The translations under genes and the position numbers were made by a program. The notes beneath the pieces were generated by a model. The model saw only the letters and a program-made list of their open reading frames with translations, had not been told where the DNA came from and searched no databases. Below are positions 36,667 to 44,624 of a DNA stretch of 64,000 nt, one piece after another. The stretch comes from Firmicutes bacterium ADurb.Bin146 (GTDB lineage: Bacteria; Bacillota; Clostridia; DUPQ01), in contig MWDI01000017.1 in the NCBI GenBank assembly GCA_002070475.1, positions 1 to 64,000 of the forward strand. Direction: 5' to 3'. How positions within the stretch are numbered: the stretch's first letter is position 1; the number at the start of each line of letters is the position of its first letter.

Positions 36667-37675
36667 AGTTAATACTAAACTGATTGATTTCCCTGATGAT
36701 ATCAGTTTAAAAAATTGTGCAGAAATAATTGTAAAAGGCGGTATTGTGGTGTTTCCTACTGAGACCGTTTACGGATTAGGTGCAGATGCCTTGAATCCTT
36801 CCGCAGTGGAAAAGATATTCACTGCAAAAGGAAGGCCTAATGATAATCCTCTTATAATCCATTTGCATGACATCTCTGTGCTGGATAAATATGTAATGGA
36901 AGTTCCTCAAGTATTGTCTTTGCTTTCAAAACTATATATGCCAGGCCCGCTTACAGTTGTATTGAAGAAGAAAAATATAATACCAGACTGTGTTACTGCG
37001 AATCTTGATACTGTTGCAGTAAGAATACCAGATAATGATATAGCCCGTAAACTGATTGAATATTCTGATACTGCAATAGCTGCACCAAGCGCGAATATCT
37101 CAGGAAAACCTAGTCCGACAATGTACGAGCATGTAGTATCTGACCTATTTGGAAAAGCTGATGCAATAATAAACGGAGGCAAATGCAGAATCGGAGTGGA
37201 GTCCACAGTTTTAGATCTTACATCCGAAAAGCCGGTTATTCTTCGCCCTGGTGGAGTTCCGTATGATAGTTTAAAGCTTGTTATAAAGGATCTTCAGGTA
37301 GCGAATACATCTTCTTCCGATACCCCTAAATCACCAGGAATGAAATACAAGCATTATGCGCCGAAAGCAGATATGGTAATAATAAAAGGGGACATGTTAA
37401 GAGTTTTGGAAAGAATAAATAGTATGTCAGATGACTATAGTGGTGTCCTTTGCTGCAAAGAAACATATGACAGATATGATACTGCAAATAAGCTATGTGC
37501 TGGTAGCATAAAGGACCCTTCAGAAATCGCATCCAATATTTTTGAATGTTTAAGGCTGTTTGACGAAATGCAGATAAAAATAATATATTGTGAATATTTT
37601 GATACTAAAGGAATAGGTGAAGCAGTAATGAACAGGCTTTTAAAAGCAGCATCACAGAATGTGATCGAGGTATAA
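36659..37675 (+). CDS. Threonylcarbamoyl-AMP synthase (Sua5/YwlC)
   Basis: 338 residues: an N-terminal YrdC domain ('[18 protein letters not shown]', '[12 protein letters not shown]', '[11 protein letters not shown]', 'ESTVLDLT', 'ILRPGG') and a C-terminal Sua5 domain introduced by '[13 protein letters not shown]'. It forms threonylcarbamoyl-AMP for t6A37 modification of tRNA. The length is that of Sua5/YwlC rather than the short TsaC. Overlap with prfA is the usual clostridial arrangement. Confidence 0.94.
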   Translation: MDRVNTKLIDFPDDISLKNCAEIIVKGGIVVFPTETVYGLGADALNPSAVEKIFTAKGRPNDNPLIIHLHDISVLDKYVMEVPQVLSLLSKLYMPGPLTVVLKKKNIIPDCVTANLDTVAVRIPDNDIARKLIEYSDTAIAAPSANISGKPSPTMYEHVVSDLFGKADAIINGGKCRIGVESTVLDLTSEKPVILRPGGVPYDSLKLVIKDLQVANTSSSDTPKSPGMKYKHYAPKADMVIIKGDMLRVLERINSMSDDYSGVLCCKETYDRYDTANKLCAGSIKDPSEIASNIFECLRLFDEMQIKIIYCEYFDTKGIGEAVMNRLLKAASQNVIEV

Positions 37676-37676
37676 A

Positions 37677-37967
37677 ATGGCGCAGATTTTAGAAGCCGGA
37701 ATGGTAATATGTTTTGGTATTTCATGGCCGGTAAATATTGCAAAATCAATTAAATCAAAGACAGCAAAAGGTAAAAGCCTTGTTTTTTTGTTTTTTGTGC
37801 TTTTGGGTTATATATGCGCGGTATGCGGTAAAATCATTTCGGATAACATTAGCTGGGTGTTCTGGTTTTATGTCGTGAACATGATTATGGTTTCCTTGGA
37901 CATATTTATGTATTTTATTAACAAAAAAAGGGATATTGCTCTTTATGAAAATACTGACAATAGGTAA
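37677..37967 (+). CDS. Small three-helix membrane protein, SemiSWEET/PQ-loop-like
   Basis: 96 residues, three membrane segments (about residues 5-20, 35-53, 60-80). After the first helix comes 'SWPVNIAKSIKSKTAKGKSL', which resembles the loop of SemiSWEET and other PQ-loop transporters where a Pro-rich helix end is followed by a basic K-S-K-x-A-x-G stretch. SemiSWEETs are 3-helix sugar transporters that dimerise. The family call is tentative. The 3' end overlaps the next gene by 23 bases. Confidence 0.65.
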   Translation: MAQILEAGMVICFGISWPVNIAKSIKSKTAKGKSLVFLFFVLLGYICAVCGKIISDNISWVFWFYVVNMIMVSLDIFMYFINKKRDIALYENTDNR

Positions 37968-38658
37968 CAGCTTCTCACAGGATGCGACAGCATATGTTGA
38001 AAGGATAGCTCTGTCGGATATATATGTCCGTAATCTGTATATGCCTGGATGCAGCTTGGAAATGCATTACAACAATATGCTGACTGGAGAGAAAGCATAT
38101 GAATACCAGAAAAACGGTAAAAAAATATGTATGACAAACCTTGAAAAAGCGCTTGATAAGATGCCGTGGGATGTTGTGACAATACAGCAGGTAAGCTATC
38201 TTAGCGGTATCATAGACAGTTACTTCCCATACATCAATGAATTAATTAAATTTATAAAGCAAAATACCCCAAACGCGAAGATAGTATTCCATAAGACATG
38301 GCCATATGCAACAGGATGCCCGCATACAGGTTTTTCTAATTATGAATATAATACAAAGACCATGTATGATAGCATAAATCATACTGTGAAAGAGATAGCC
38401 AGTCAGTTTAATATTGCGGTTATAGATACTGCATACTATGTATATAACTCATATTTAAAGAATATGGATATTCCGCTTTATCGTGATGGTTTCCATCTTT
38501 CCATACCACATGGGAGGTATCTTGCTGCATTATGCTTCTATATGCATTTCTATAAAGAAGAAGAAATAAATCTTAAATATCTGCCAAAAGGCATGACCAG
38601 TCAGCAAAGGGACTCTTTACTTTTCCTTGCCATGCAGTATCATATGAACAAGCCATAA
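37945..38658 (+). CDS. DUF4886 / SGNH-like hydrolase
   Basis: 237 residues from the ATG at 37945. It begins 'MKILTIGNSFSQDA', the GNSFS block I of DUF4886, a family of SGNH-fold putative esterases; the catalytic Ser is in this block. 'VVTIQQVSYLSG' and the C-terminal 'YRDGFHLSIPHGRYLAAL' (Asp and His of the triad in D-x2-H) complete the set. No signal peptide, so cytoplasmic. DUF4886 genes are often near carbohydrate degradation genes, and a propeller glycosidase-like gene follows here. Confidence 0.82.
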   Translation: MKILTIGNSFSQDATAYVERIALSDIYVRNLYMPGCSLEMHYNNMLTGEKAYEYQKNGKKICMTNLEKALDKMPWDVVTIQQVSYLSGIIDSYFPYINELIKFIKQNTPNAKIVFHKTWPYATGCPHTGFSNYEYNTKTMYDSINHTVKEIASQFNIAVIDTAYYVYNSYLKNMDIPLYRDGFHLSIPHGRYLAALCFYMHFYKEEEINLKYLPKGMTSQQRDSLLFLAMQYHMNKP

Positions 38659-38750
38659 CAAAGATAATCTGCATTATTAATAAATAAAGGAAGAAAAACA
38701 AAAAAAGAGGAAAAGTATAAGAAAAAGAGTAAGAATATTGGTGAACAGAT

Positions 38751-39695
38751 ATGATAAATGATTTTGTGAATGAGATAAGAAACGGCAAATTTTACACAAA
38801 GAAAACATTAAAAAAAATCGGTACACTTAAAGTAGGGATTGTAGAGACAACTCCTGTTGTATGGAAAGGTAAACTTTTGCGTTTCGAATGGATGCGTAAA
38901 AGCAATGAATATGGGTATCCAGTGAACCTGAAAGGGTATGATTATTACCATTTTGTTGACATGGAAACAGGTAAATCAACACCTGAATTCGGAGTGAACC
39001 ATATATTCGGATGCCCGTATGTGGAAAACGGGATTGTTTATGTTTATGGAGTAAAAGGATCATGTAATGGCTGTATTATTGATATGTTCTGGTCGGAGGA
39101 CCTTATCAATTGGCGGACAAAAACGGTATTTGATCTTCCTGATTGGGCTTTCTTTAACACATCGGTATGCAAAGGACACGATGGGTACATAATGGCTGTG
39201 GAAATTAATAAGCCAGCAGAATATACTGGCAAGGCTTTTACCATCCTGTTTGCAAAATCCAAAGACCTTTTTAACTGGGAATTTCTATCCCCCATGGAAC
39301 ACTCATACTCTCGTGACCGTTACACTGCTTGTCCTACCATAAGGTTCTTTAATGGTCAGTACTATATGATTTACTTGGAAGCTATGCCTCTTCACAGATA
39401 TATGCCATATATAGTCCGTTCAAAAGATCTTGAACACTTTGAGCTGGGTATGCTAAATCCCTTTATGACTCCAGACAATACAGATAAACTTGTTATAACT
39501 CCGGACTGCTTTACAAAAGATGAACTTGAATATATAAATAGCGCAGTAAACTGCAATAACAGCGATGTTGACCTTTGCGAGTACAAAGGCAAGACAGTCA
39601 TACTGTACAGTTGGGGAAATCAGCTTGGAAAGGAATTCCTTGCTTTAGCAGAATATGACGGTACGCTACAGGAATTCCTGGAGTCTTTCTTTTAA
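38751..39695 (+). CDS. Five-bladed propeller glycosidase-like protein
   Basis: 314 residues. Sequence features such as 'VVWKGKLLRFEWM', 'WSEDLINW', 'AKSKDLFNWEF', 'DRYTACPTIRFFNGQYYMIY' and 'SKDLEHFE' repeat the 'S-x-D-L-x-x-W/F' blade pattern of the GH43/GH32/GH117-type beta-propellers. No signal peptide is present. The specific family and substrate cannot be fixed from the sequence alone. A strongly purine-rich A/G stretch (about 38687-38736) precedes the gene; GGTGA lies nine bases before the ATG. Confidence 0.7.
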   Translation: MINDFVNEIRNGKFYTKKTLKKIGTLKVGIVETTPVVWKGKLLRFEWMRKSNEYGYPVNLKGYDYYHFVDMETGKSTPEFGVNHIFGCPYVENGIVYVYGVKGSCNGCIIDMFWSEDLINWRTKTVFDLPDWAFFNTSVCKGHDGYIMAVEINKPAEYTGKAFTILFAKSKDLFNWEFLSPMEHSYSRDRYTACPTIRFFNGQYYMIYLEAMPLHRYMPYIVRSKDLEHFELGMLNPFMTPDNTDKLVITPDCFTKDELEYINSAVNCNNSDVDLCEYKGKTVILYSWGNQLGKEFLALAEYDGTLQEFLESFF

Positions 39696-39774
39696 TACAC
39701 CTATAATAAAAACAACACAAGAGATTTTATTAACTAATAACTCATCAGATTTTATTTAAAAGCAGTTATCTTCA

Positions 39775-39803
39775 TTGCATGATACATTCAAATATTGTAT
39801 AAT
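39775..39803 (+). promoter_or_regulatory. Sigma-A promoter of the SRP RNA
   Basis: TTGCAT (39775-39780), 17 bases, TATAAT (39798-39803). Initiation would fall at about 39810, matching the predicted 5' end of the RNA. Confidence 0.8.
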
Positions 39804-39809
39804 TTCTAG

Positions 39810-40079
39810 TACCATACTAGACGGGGAGTTAGCGGTGCCTTGTAATCTGCAATCCGCTATAGCAGAGTGGAAATCCTGTCTTAGGGCAATTAATAGTGAG
39901 GCAGCCGTATAAAAGCGGTTATGACGGCCGGGTCTTGTGCAATTTGAGCTTGTGAACCTCGTCAGGTCTTAGCGGAAGCAGCGATAAGCAGGAAATCAGA
40001 TGTGCCATAAGAGCGCCTGGCCTGAGCAGGCTGTATACGTAACGCTTGTTATTTTTGTTCGAAGACAGGTGTATGGTCT
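39810..40079 (+). ncRNA. ffs: Signal recognition particle RNA, large Firmicutes type
   Basis: About 270 bases, immediately before dnaX as in most Firmicutes. It has the Alu domain typical of Gram-positive SRP RNA (GGGGAGTTAGCGGTGCC at about 39823-39839 and 'CTGCAATCCGCT'), the S-domain helix with 'GTCAGG...AGCAGC' (39961-39982), the 'ATGTGCC' strand and the 'GCCTGG' near the 3' end. The ends pair: ACCATAC (39811-39817) with GTATGGT (40071-40077). The apical tetraloop of domain IV is UAGC (39970-39973), fitting URRC instead of the common GGAA. The RNA is the scaffold for Ffh in co-translational protein targeting. Confidence 0.93.
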
Positions 40080-40096
40080 TCGATATAGGAGTTAGA

Positions 40097-41593
40097 ATGT
40101 CGCACAAAGCACTATACAGGGAATGGCGCCCTTCTTCATTTGAACAAGTCGTGGAGCAGGGACATATAACGAAGACATTAAAAAGAGCTGTTGTAACAGG
40201 CCGTATAACACATGCTTATCTTTTCTGCGGAACCAGAGGAACAGGGAAGACTACATTAGCAAAAATATTCGCAAGAGCTGTCAATTGTTTAAATCCTCAT
40301 GAAGGGGATCCATGCAACAAATGTGACATATGCAAAAAAGCTTTGGATGAAGTATTGATGGACATAGCTGAGATTGATGCAGCATCTAATAATTCTGTAG
40401 ATAACATCAGGAAAATATGTGATGAAGTGAATTATATGCCTGGGCTTTCAAAGTATAAGGTATATATAATTGATGAAGTACATATGCTCAGTACGTCGGC
40501 ATTTAATGCTCTTTTGAAGACTTTGGAAGAACCGCCGACACATGCCATTTTCATTCTCTGCACAACAGAACCAAACAAACTTCCTGCTACAGTGCTGTCA
40601 AGGTGTCAGAGATTTGATTTTCACAGAATAACAACTAAGGGAATTAAAGAACGTCTAAGAAAAATCGCTGACGCAGAAAAACAACAGATTACTGAAGAAG
40701 CTTTGGACATGATCGCCAGAATCTCTTTTGGTGCATTGAGAGATGCGATAAGCCTGCTAGACCAGTGCATATCTGCCTCTGATGATACGATTGGCATTCA
40801 AGATGTTTTAAGTTGTGCAGGCCTGATTGACGATCAGTCTAATGCAAAAGTTGTAGAAGCTCTTGTAAATAATGATGTAACCGCAATACTTACCAGTATC
40901 AATGATGTTATAGCCGAAGGGAAAAGCCCGGCAAGATTCCTGTCAGGATTGCTGGGATATCTGCGGAATATTCTTGTCTGCATGAATGTACAGGAACCCT
41001 CGCGCTTTATCGAAGCAGACAATAATGCTATTATTGAAATGAAGAGGCTTTCCTCTCTTATAGAGCATGAAACTGTTATAAGGTATATAAAGGAGCTTTC
41101 GGAAAACGAAGCTGTGCTGAAAAGAGCATCTCAGCCAAAAACATACCTTGAAATAATGCTGATAGGGTTACTTTTGAAAAAAACTACACATATGGAAAAG
41201 CAGGATGTGAAAGAGGATATTAAAACAGATGTCGCAAAGCCTGTTATTAAGGAACCTGTTAAGAAGGATCTTGCGGTAAAATCTGAAGAGGATATATCTT
41301 GGACAAAATATATACAGGACAGAATCGATAAAGGATCTAAGGATGTGTTTGAATTAGCAGAGTCATCTATTGAGATAAGTGGTAATCAGGCTGTAATAAC
41401 TGTTGGAAACGGATTTTTAAAAGACAGTCTGGAATCAAATAAAGATTCAGTATTGGAAGAAGTAAGAGGATTTAATGCAAACGTAGTGAACATAAGATTC
41501 GTATGTACAGGTATGAACAGAATTACTGGTTCACCGCAGCAGGAAATATTAGAAATCGGGAAAAAACACAATATACCCGTAGAAATCGTGTAA
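40097..41593 (+). CDS. dnaX: DNA polymerase III subunits gamma/tau
   Basis: 498 residues from the ATG at 40097, with AGGAG six bases upstream; the ORF open from 40046 runs back into the SRP RNA and is not the start. N-terminal clamp-loader ATPase: 'MSHKALYREWRP', Walker A 'GTRGTGKTT' (45-53), zinc cysteines C64, C73, C76, C79, 'IIDEVHMLSTSAFNALLKTLEEP' and SRC motif 'LSRCQRF'. A Lys/Glu-rich linker precedes the tau C-terminal domain. It loads the sliding clamp and couples polymerase and helicase. Confidence 0.95.
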   Translation: MSHKALYREWRPSSFEQVVEQGHITKTLKRAVVTGRITHAYLFCGTRGTGKTTLAKIFARAVNCLNPHEGDPCNKCDICKKALDEVLMDIAEIDAASNNSVDNIRKICDEVNYMPGLSKYKVYIIDEVHMLSTSAFNALLKTLEEPPTHAIFILCTTEPNKLPATVLSRCQRFDFHRITTKGIKERLRKIADAEKQQITEEALDMIARISFGALRDAISLLDQCISASDDTIGIQDVLSCAGLIDDQSNAKVVEALVNNDVTAILTSINDVIAEGKSPARFLSGLLGYLRNILVCMNVQEPSRFIEADNNAIIEMKRLSSLIEHETVIRYIKELSENEAVLKRASQPKTYLEIMLIGLLLKKTTHMEKQDVKEDIKTDVAKPVIKEPVKKDLAVKSEEDISWTKYIQDRIDKGSKDVFELAESSIEISGNQAVITVGNGFLKDSLESNKDSVLEEVRGFNANVVNIRFVCTGMNRITGSPQQEILEIGKKHNIPVEIV

Positions 41594-41607
41594 CGGAGGT
41601 AAAAGGT

Positions 41608-41937
41608 ATGGCACGTGGAATGATGGGCGGAAATATGAACTATAACAATATGCTCAAACAGGCTCAGAAAATGCAGGCTGATATGGCTAAAGCACAGGAA
41701 GAGCTGGAGCAGAGCAGTTTTGAGTCTAAAGCAGGAGGCGGAGCTGTTGTTGTTGCTATGAAAGGTGACTATACAATGGAATCCATTACGATTGATCCAA
41801 TGATTTTAGAGGATTCTGATGTGGAAATGCTTCAGGATATGATTCTGACTGCTGTTAATGAGTCTATAGAAAAGATAACTGCAAAAAAAGAAGAAACCTT
41901 AGGAAAAGCGACAGGCGGCATGAGGATGCCTTTTTAA
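41608..41937 (+). CDS. YbaB/EbfC nucleoid-associated protein
   Basis: 109 residues from the ATG at 41608 (GGAGG upstream). It is Met/Gly-rich at the N-terminus, then 'LKQAQKMQADMAKAQEELEQ' and 'GGAVVVAMKGDYTMESITIDP', the YbaB/EbfC family pattern. These dimeric proteins bind DNA. It lies in the conserved order dnaX-ybaB-recR, and the recR start follows its stop with no gap. Confidence 0.94.
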   Translation: MARGMMGGNMNYNNMLKQAQKMQADMAKAQEELEQSSFESKAGGGAVVVAMKGDYTMESITIDPMILEDSDVEMLQDMILTAVNESIEKITAKKEETLGKATGGMRMPF

Positions 41938-42534
41938 ATGGCTGATATGTATCCAAAACCACTATCAAGATTGATAGCTGCATTTGAAATGTTCCCAGGT
42001 ATAGGACGAAAAATGGCTTCCCGACTGGCTTTTCATCTTCTTACCATGGATGACGAAAGAATCCAGTATATATCTGAGTCAATCAGGGATGCCAAAGCTG
42101 GGCTTTCATACTGTTCAGTCTGTTGCAATATCACCCAAAAAGATCCTTGTGATATATGCTCATCAGGAAGAGACCATTCTGTAATATGCGTAATGTCTTC
42201 AGTAAAGGATCTTATGGCTATGGAGAGAACATGCGAGTATGACGGAGTGTACCATGTTTTACATGGTGTAATATCACCAATGGAAGGAGTGAATCCTGAG
42301 GATTTAAAGATAAAAGAACTCTTAAGAAGACTGGATGGAAATGTGAAGGAAGTCATAATCGCAACTAACTCATCAGTCGAAGGAGAAGCTACAGCAATGT
42401 ATCTTTCCCGTCTTATAAAGCCTTTTAACATAAAAGTTACAAGGATTGCTCATGGTATTTCTGTAGGAACAGAGATAGAGTATGCTGATGAAGCAACATT
42501 GATAAGAGCACTAAAAGGGAGAACTGCTATATAA
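41938..42534 (+). CDS. recR: Recombination mediator RecR
   Basis: 198 residues, standard length. Helix-hairpin-helix ('LIAAFEMFPGIGRKMASRLAFHLL'), a four-Cys zinc finger ('CSVCCNITQKDPCDIC'), a Toprim domain ('ICVMSSVKDLMAMERT') and the C-terminal 'ATAMYLSRLIKP...RIAHGISVGTEIEYADEATL'. RecR loads RecA on gapped DNA together with RecO or RecF. The start immediately follows the ybaB stop. Confidence 0.96.
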   Translation: MADMYPKPLSRLIAAFEMFPGIGRKMASRLAFHLLTMDDERIQYISESIRDAKAGLSYCSVCCNITQKDPCDICSSGRDHSVICVMSSVKDLMAMERTCEYDGVYHVLHGVISPMEGVNPEDLKIKELLRRLDGNVKEVIIATNSSVEGEATAMYLSRLIKPFNIKVTRIAHGISVGTEIEYADEATLIRALKGRTAI

Positions 42535-42581
42535 TTTACAAAATAGTGTTTGATTTGTTACAAAACTGCAACAAATTTGTA

Positions 42582-42611
42582 TTGACATATCTAAAACTCA
42601 TTGTATATAAT
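42582..42611 (+). promoter_or_regulatory. Sigma-A promoter of the ABC exporter operon
   Basis: TTGACA (42582-42587), 18 bases, TATAAT (42606-42611); both boxes are perfect. It leads a ~205-base leader before the first ABC gene. Confidence 0.9.
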
Positions 42612-42645
42612 TGCAGGAGTGAGATTTGAAAGAAAGGGGCATACG

Positions 42646-42720
42646 ATGATCAGAATTACAAAAATGATAGTAGCGTTAGATGATAACGGGATAAGTATGC
42701 CTGTGGCACGTTCAAAGTAG
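42646..42720 (+). CDS. 24-residue leader peptide ahead of the ABC exporter
   Basis: ATG at 42646 with AAAGGGG six bases upstream, reading 24 codons to TAG at 42718-42720. It starts MIRITKMIVALDD and ends SMPVARSK. It is transcribed from the strong promoter 35 bases upstream and followed, before the ABC gene, by alternative RNA pairings and a terminator. In B. subtilis the leader peptide BmrB controls the bmrCD ABC exporter by ribosome-dependent attenuation; the sequence is not similar, but the layout is. This gene is too short for standard annotation. Confidence 0.7.
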   Translation: MIRITKMIVALDDNGISMPVARSK

Positions 42721-42798
42721 TCGAGTGAATGTATTCTGCAGGCAAAATGACCTGTGGAATATTTATGACATATATGTATATGCATAAACCCTCAGGTC
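42698..42798 (+). promoter_or_regulatory. Alternative pairings of the attenuator leader
   Basis: Four segments can pair in a chain: TGCCTG (42698-42703, inside the leader ORF) with CAGGCA (42739-42744); CTGCAGG (42736-42742) with CCTGTGG (42751-42757, two G-U pairs); GACCTG (42749-42754) with CAGGTC (42793-42798). The last segment lies in the loop and at the edge of the terminator hairpin. A ribosome on the leader ORF would cover the first segment and change the remaining choices. Confidence 0.5.
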
Positions 42799-42825
42799 GG
42801 AAAATAGGACAGAGGGTTATTTTTT
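42787..42825 (+). terminator. Attenuator terminator overlapping the ABC gene ribosome binding site
   Basis: AACCCTC (42787-42793) pairs with GAGGGTT (42812-42818), followed by a run of T (42820-42825) that ends at the GTG start codon of the ABC gene. The Shine-Dalgarno AGAGGG (42811-42816) is inside the 3' arm, so the hairpin would stop both transcription and translation. Confidence 0.75.
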
Positions 42826-44622
42826 GTGAAAAAATTAGGATTATTAAAACAGTTTTTAAGGGGGAATGGTACAGCATACACAGCAGGGATAGTCTTCATG
42901 ATTATCGGGCAGCTGCTGAGCCTTGCCAACACTTTCGTAATAGGCGTCATTATTGACTCAGTAATCGGAGAGATTCTTCCTGAAGGTATAGCTTATAGGG
43001 GATTACTGATATTAGGCGGCAGAGAGCATTTAATGCAGAATCTATGGATTTGCGGACTGGTACTTGTTTCTTTCTCGGTTATTAATGGTATATTCATGTT
43101 TTTATCCAGGAAGTATTCTGCCATCGCTAGCGAAGGTATAGCAAAAAAGATACGTATGGATTTGTATGAGCATCTTCAGAATTCGACATATTTGTACAAT
43201 ACGAATATAAAGACCGGGGACATGATGCAAAGATGCACATCTGACCTTGAGACAGTAAGGAACTTCTTAGCCACTCAGTTTCAAGATCTTGTAAGATGTA
43301 TCGTCCTTATAGTCGCATCCGTTACGGTAATGGGAAAGCTTAATACTACTTTGACTCTGGCAGGCTTCTCATTAATACCTTTCATAGGACTTGGAGCGTT
43401 TTTCTTTTTCAAGTATGTATCAAAGATGTTTTTGCTAGCTGATGAGGCAGAAGGTGCAATGTCTACAGTAATAGAAGAAAATCTTTCCGGAATGAGGATT
43501 GTACGTTCCTGTGCGACACAGAGCAGGGAGACAGAAAAGTTTATAAAGTCTTCAGTAGATTACAGAAACAAGGATCTTAAGATAACGGTAGCTTTTGCCT
43601 GGTACTGGGGTCTTTCAGATGCAATATGCCAGCTGCAGATAGGTATAGTATTAGTAACTGGAATATTTTTAGCGGTTAGGGGAAGCATCTCAGTAGGTAT
43701 GCTTACAGTCTTCATGACATATGTGACTAATCTGATCTGGCCTATAAGAGGTATGGGAAGAGTTCTTGGAGATATGGGTAAAGCGAATGTAGCACTGGGA
43801 CGTATAAAGGAAGTTCTTGATGCCCCAAGAGAGCCAGGAAGTGATGATAAAGGACTCACTCCTGACATTAAAGGCCAAATAACTTTTGAGGATATCTCAT
43901 TTGCATATACGGCAGATAATGAAGTGTTAAAGAATGTATCATTCAGTATCGAAAAGGGCAAGACTCTTGCAATTCTCGGTAGAACTGGTTCTGGAAAATC
44001 CACTCTGCTTCACATGCTTGTCGGGCTTCTGCCTTATGAGAAAGGAAGCATAAGGGTTGATGGAATTGAACTGAAGGATATAAATAAAAAGCATTTAAGG
44101 AAGAATATAGGGATTGTACTACAGGAACCATTTTTGTTTTCCAAGACAATTAAGGAAAACATATCAGACAACAATCCTGAAATAACTGATGAGGACATTG
44201 AAAACGCGACAACCATTGCATCAGTAGACCAAGCAATAAAAAACTTTGAAAAGGGTTATGATACGATGGTAGGAGAAAAAGGAGTTACATTATCTGGTGG
44301 ACAGAAGCAGAGAGTCGCTATAGCAAGAACTCTTATCAATAACTGCAAAGTATTGATATTTGATGATTCGCTCAGTGCTGTAGATATGCAGACGGATAAG
44401 AATATAAGGAATGCCTTGAAAAAGCACTGTGCAGGTACTACAACAATATTAATATCACACAGGATAAATACATTAAGACAGGCTGACCTTATATTAGTAA
44501 TGGAAGATGGCCAGATAACCGATAGAGGTACTCATAACGAACTCATACAAAGAGAGGGACTGTATAAGCAGGTATATGACATGCAGAGCTGTGTACTTCA
44601 GATGGAGAAGGCAGGTGAATAA
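42826..44622 (+). CDS. Heterodimeric ABC multidrug exporter, subunit with degenerate site
   Basis: 598 residues from a GTG. Six membrane helices (residues 1-320) and one ATPase domain: Walker A 'GRTGSGKST' (about 385-393), signature 'LSGGQKQR' (about 489) and Walker B 'LIFDDSLSAVD', in which the catalytic Glu is replaced by Asp. This replacement is the mark of the non-catalytic half of asymmetric exporters such as BmrC or TM287. Its intact signature would complete the active site of the partner encoded 2 bases downstream. Expression is probably induced through the leader peptide and terminator, as for drug-induced exporters. The transported compound is not known. Confidence 0.9.
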   Translation: MKKLGLLKQFLRGNGTAYTAGIVFMIIGQLLSLANTFVIGVIIDSVIGEILPEGIAYRGLLILGGREHLMQNLWICGLVLVSFSVINGIFMFLSRKYSAIASEGIAKKIRMDLYEHLQNSTYLYNTNIKTGDMMQRCTSDLETVRNFLATQFQDLVRCIVLIVASVTVMGKLNTTLTLAGFSLIPFIGLGAFFFFKYVSKMFLLADEAEGAMSTVIEENLSGMRIVRSCATQSRETEKFIKSSVDYRNKDLKITVAFAWYWGLSDAICQLQIGIVLVTGIFLAVRGSISVGMLTVFMTYVTNLIWPIRGMGRVLGDMGKANVALGRIKEVLDAPREPGSDDKGLTPDIKGQITFEDISFAYTADNEVLKNVSFSIEKGKTLAILGRTGSGKSTLLHMLVGLLPYEKGSIRVDGIELKDINKKHLRKNIGIVLQEPFLFSKTIKENISDNNPEITDEDIENATTIASVDQAIKNFEKGYDTMVGEKGVTLSGGQKQRVAIARTLINNCKVLIFDDSLSAVDMQTDKNIRNALKKHCAGTTTILISHRINTLRQADLILVMEDGQITDRGTHNELIQREGLYKQVYDMQSCVLQMEKAGE

Positions 44623-44624
44623 TT

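Noticed and set aside
40046-40096. N-terminal extension of DnaX from the upstream in-frame ATG
   Set aside because: This stretch lies in the 3' end of the SRP RNA; the ATG at 40097 has AGGAG and gives the canonical MSHKALYREWRP start.
40334-40345. Programmed frameshift site in dnaX (A-rich run TGCAAAAAAGCT)
   Set aside because: The phase of the A run relative to the codons does not fit the A-AAA-AAG slippery heptamer, and no clear stimulatory hairpin or early stop follows.
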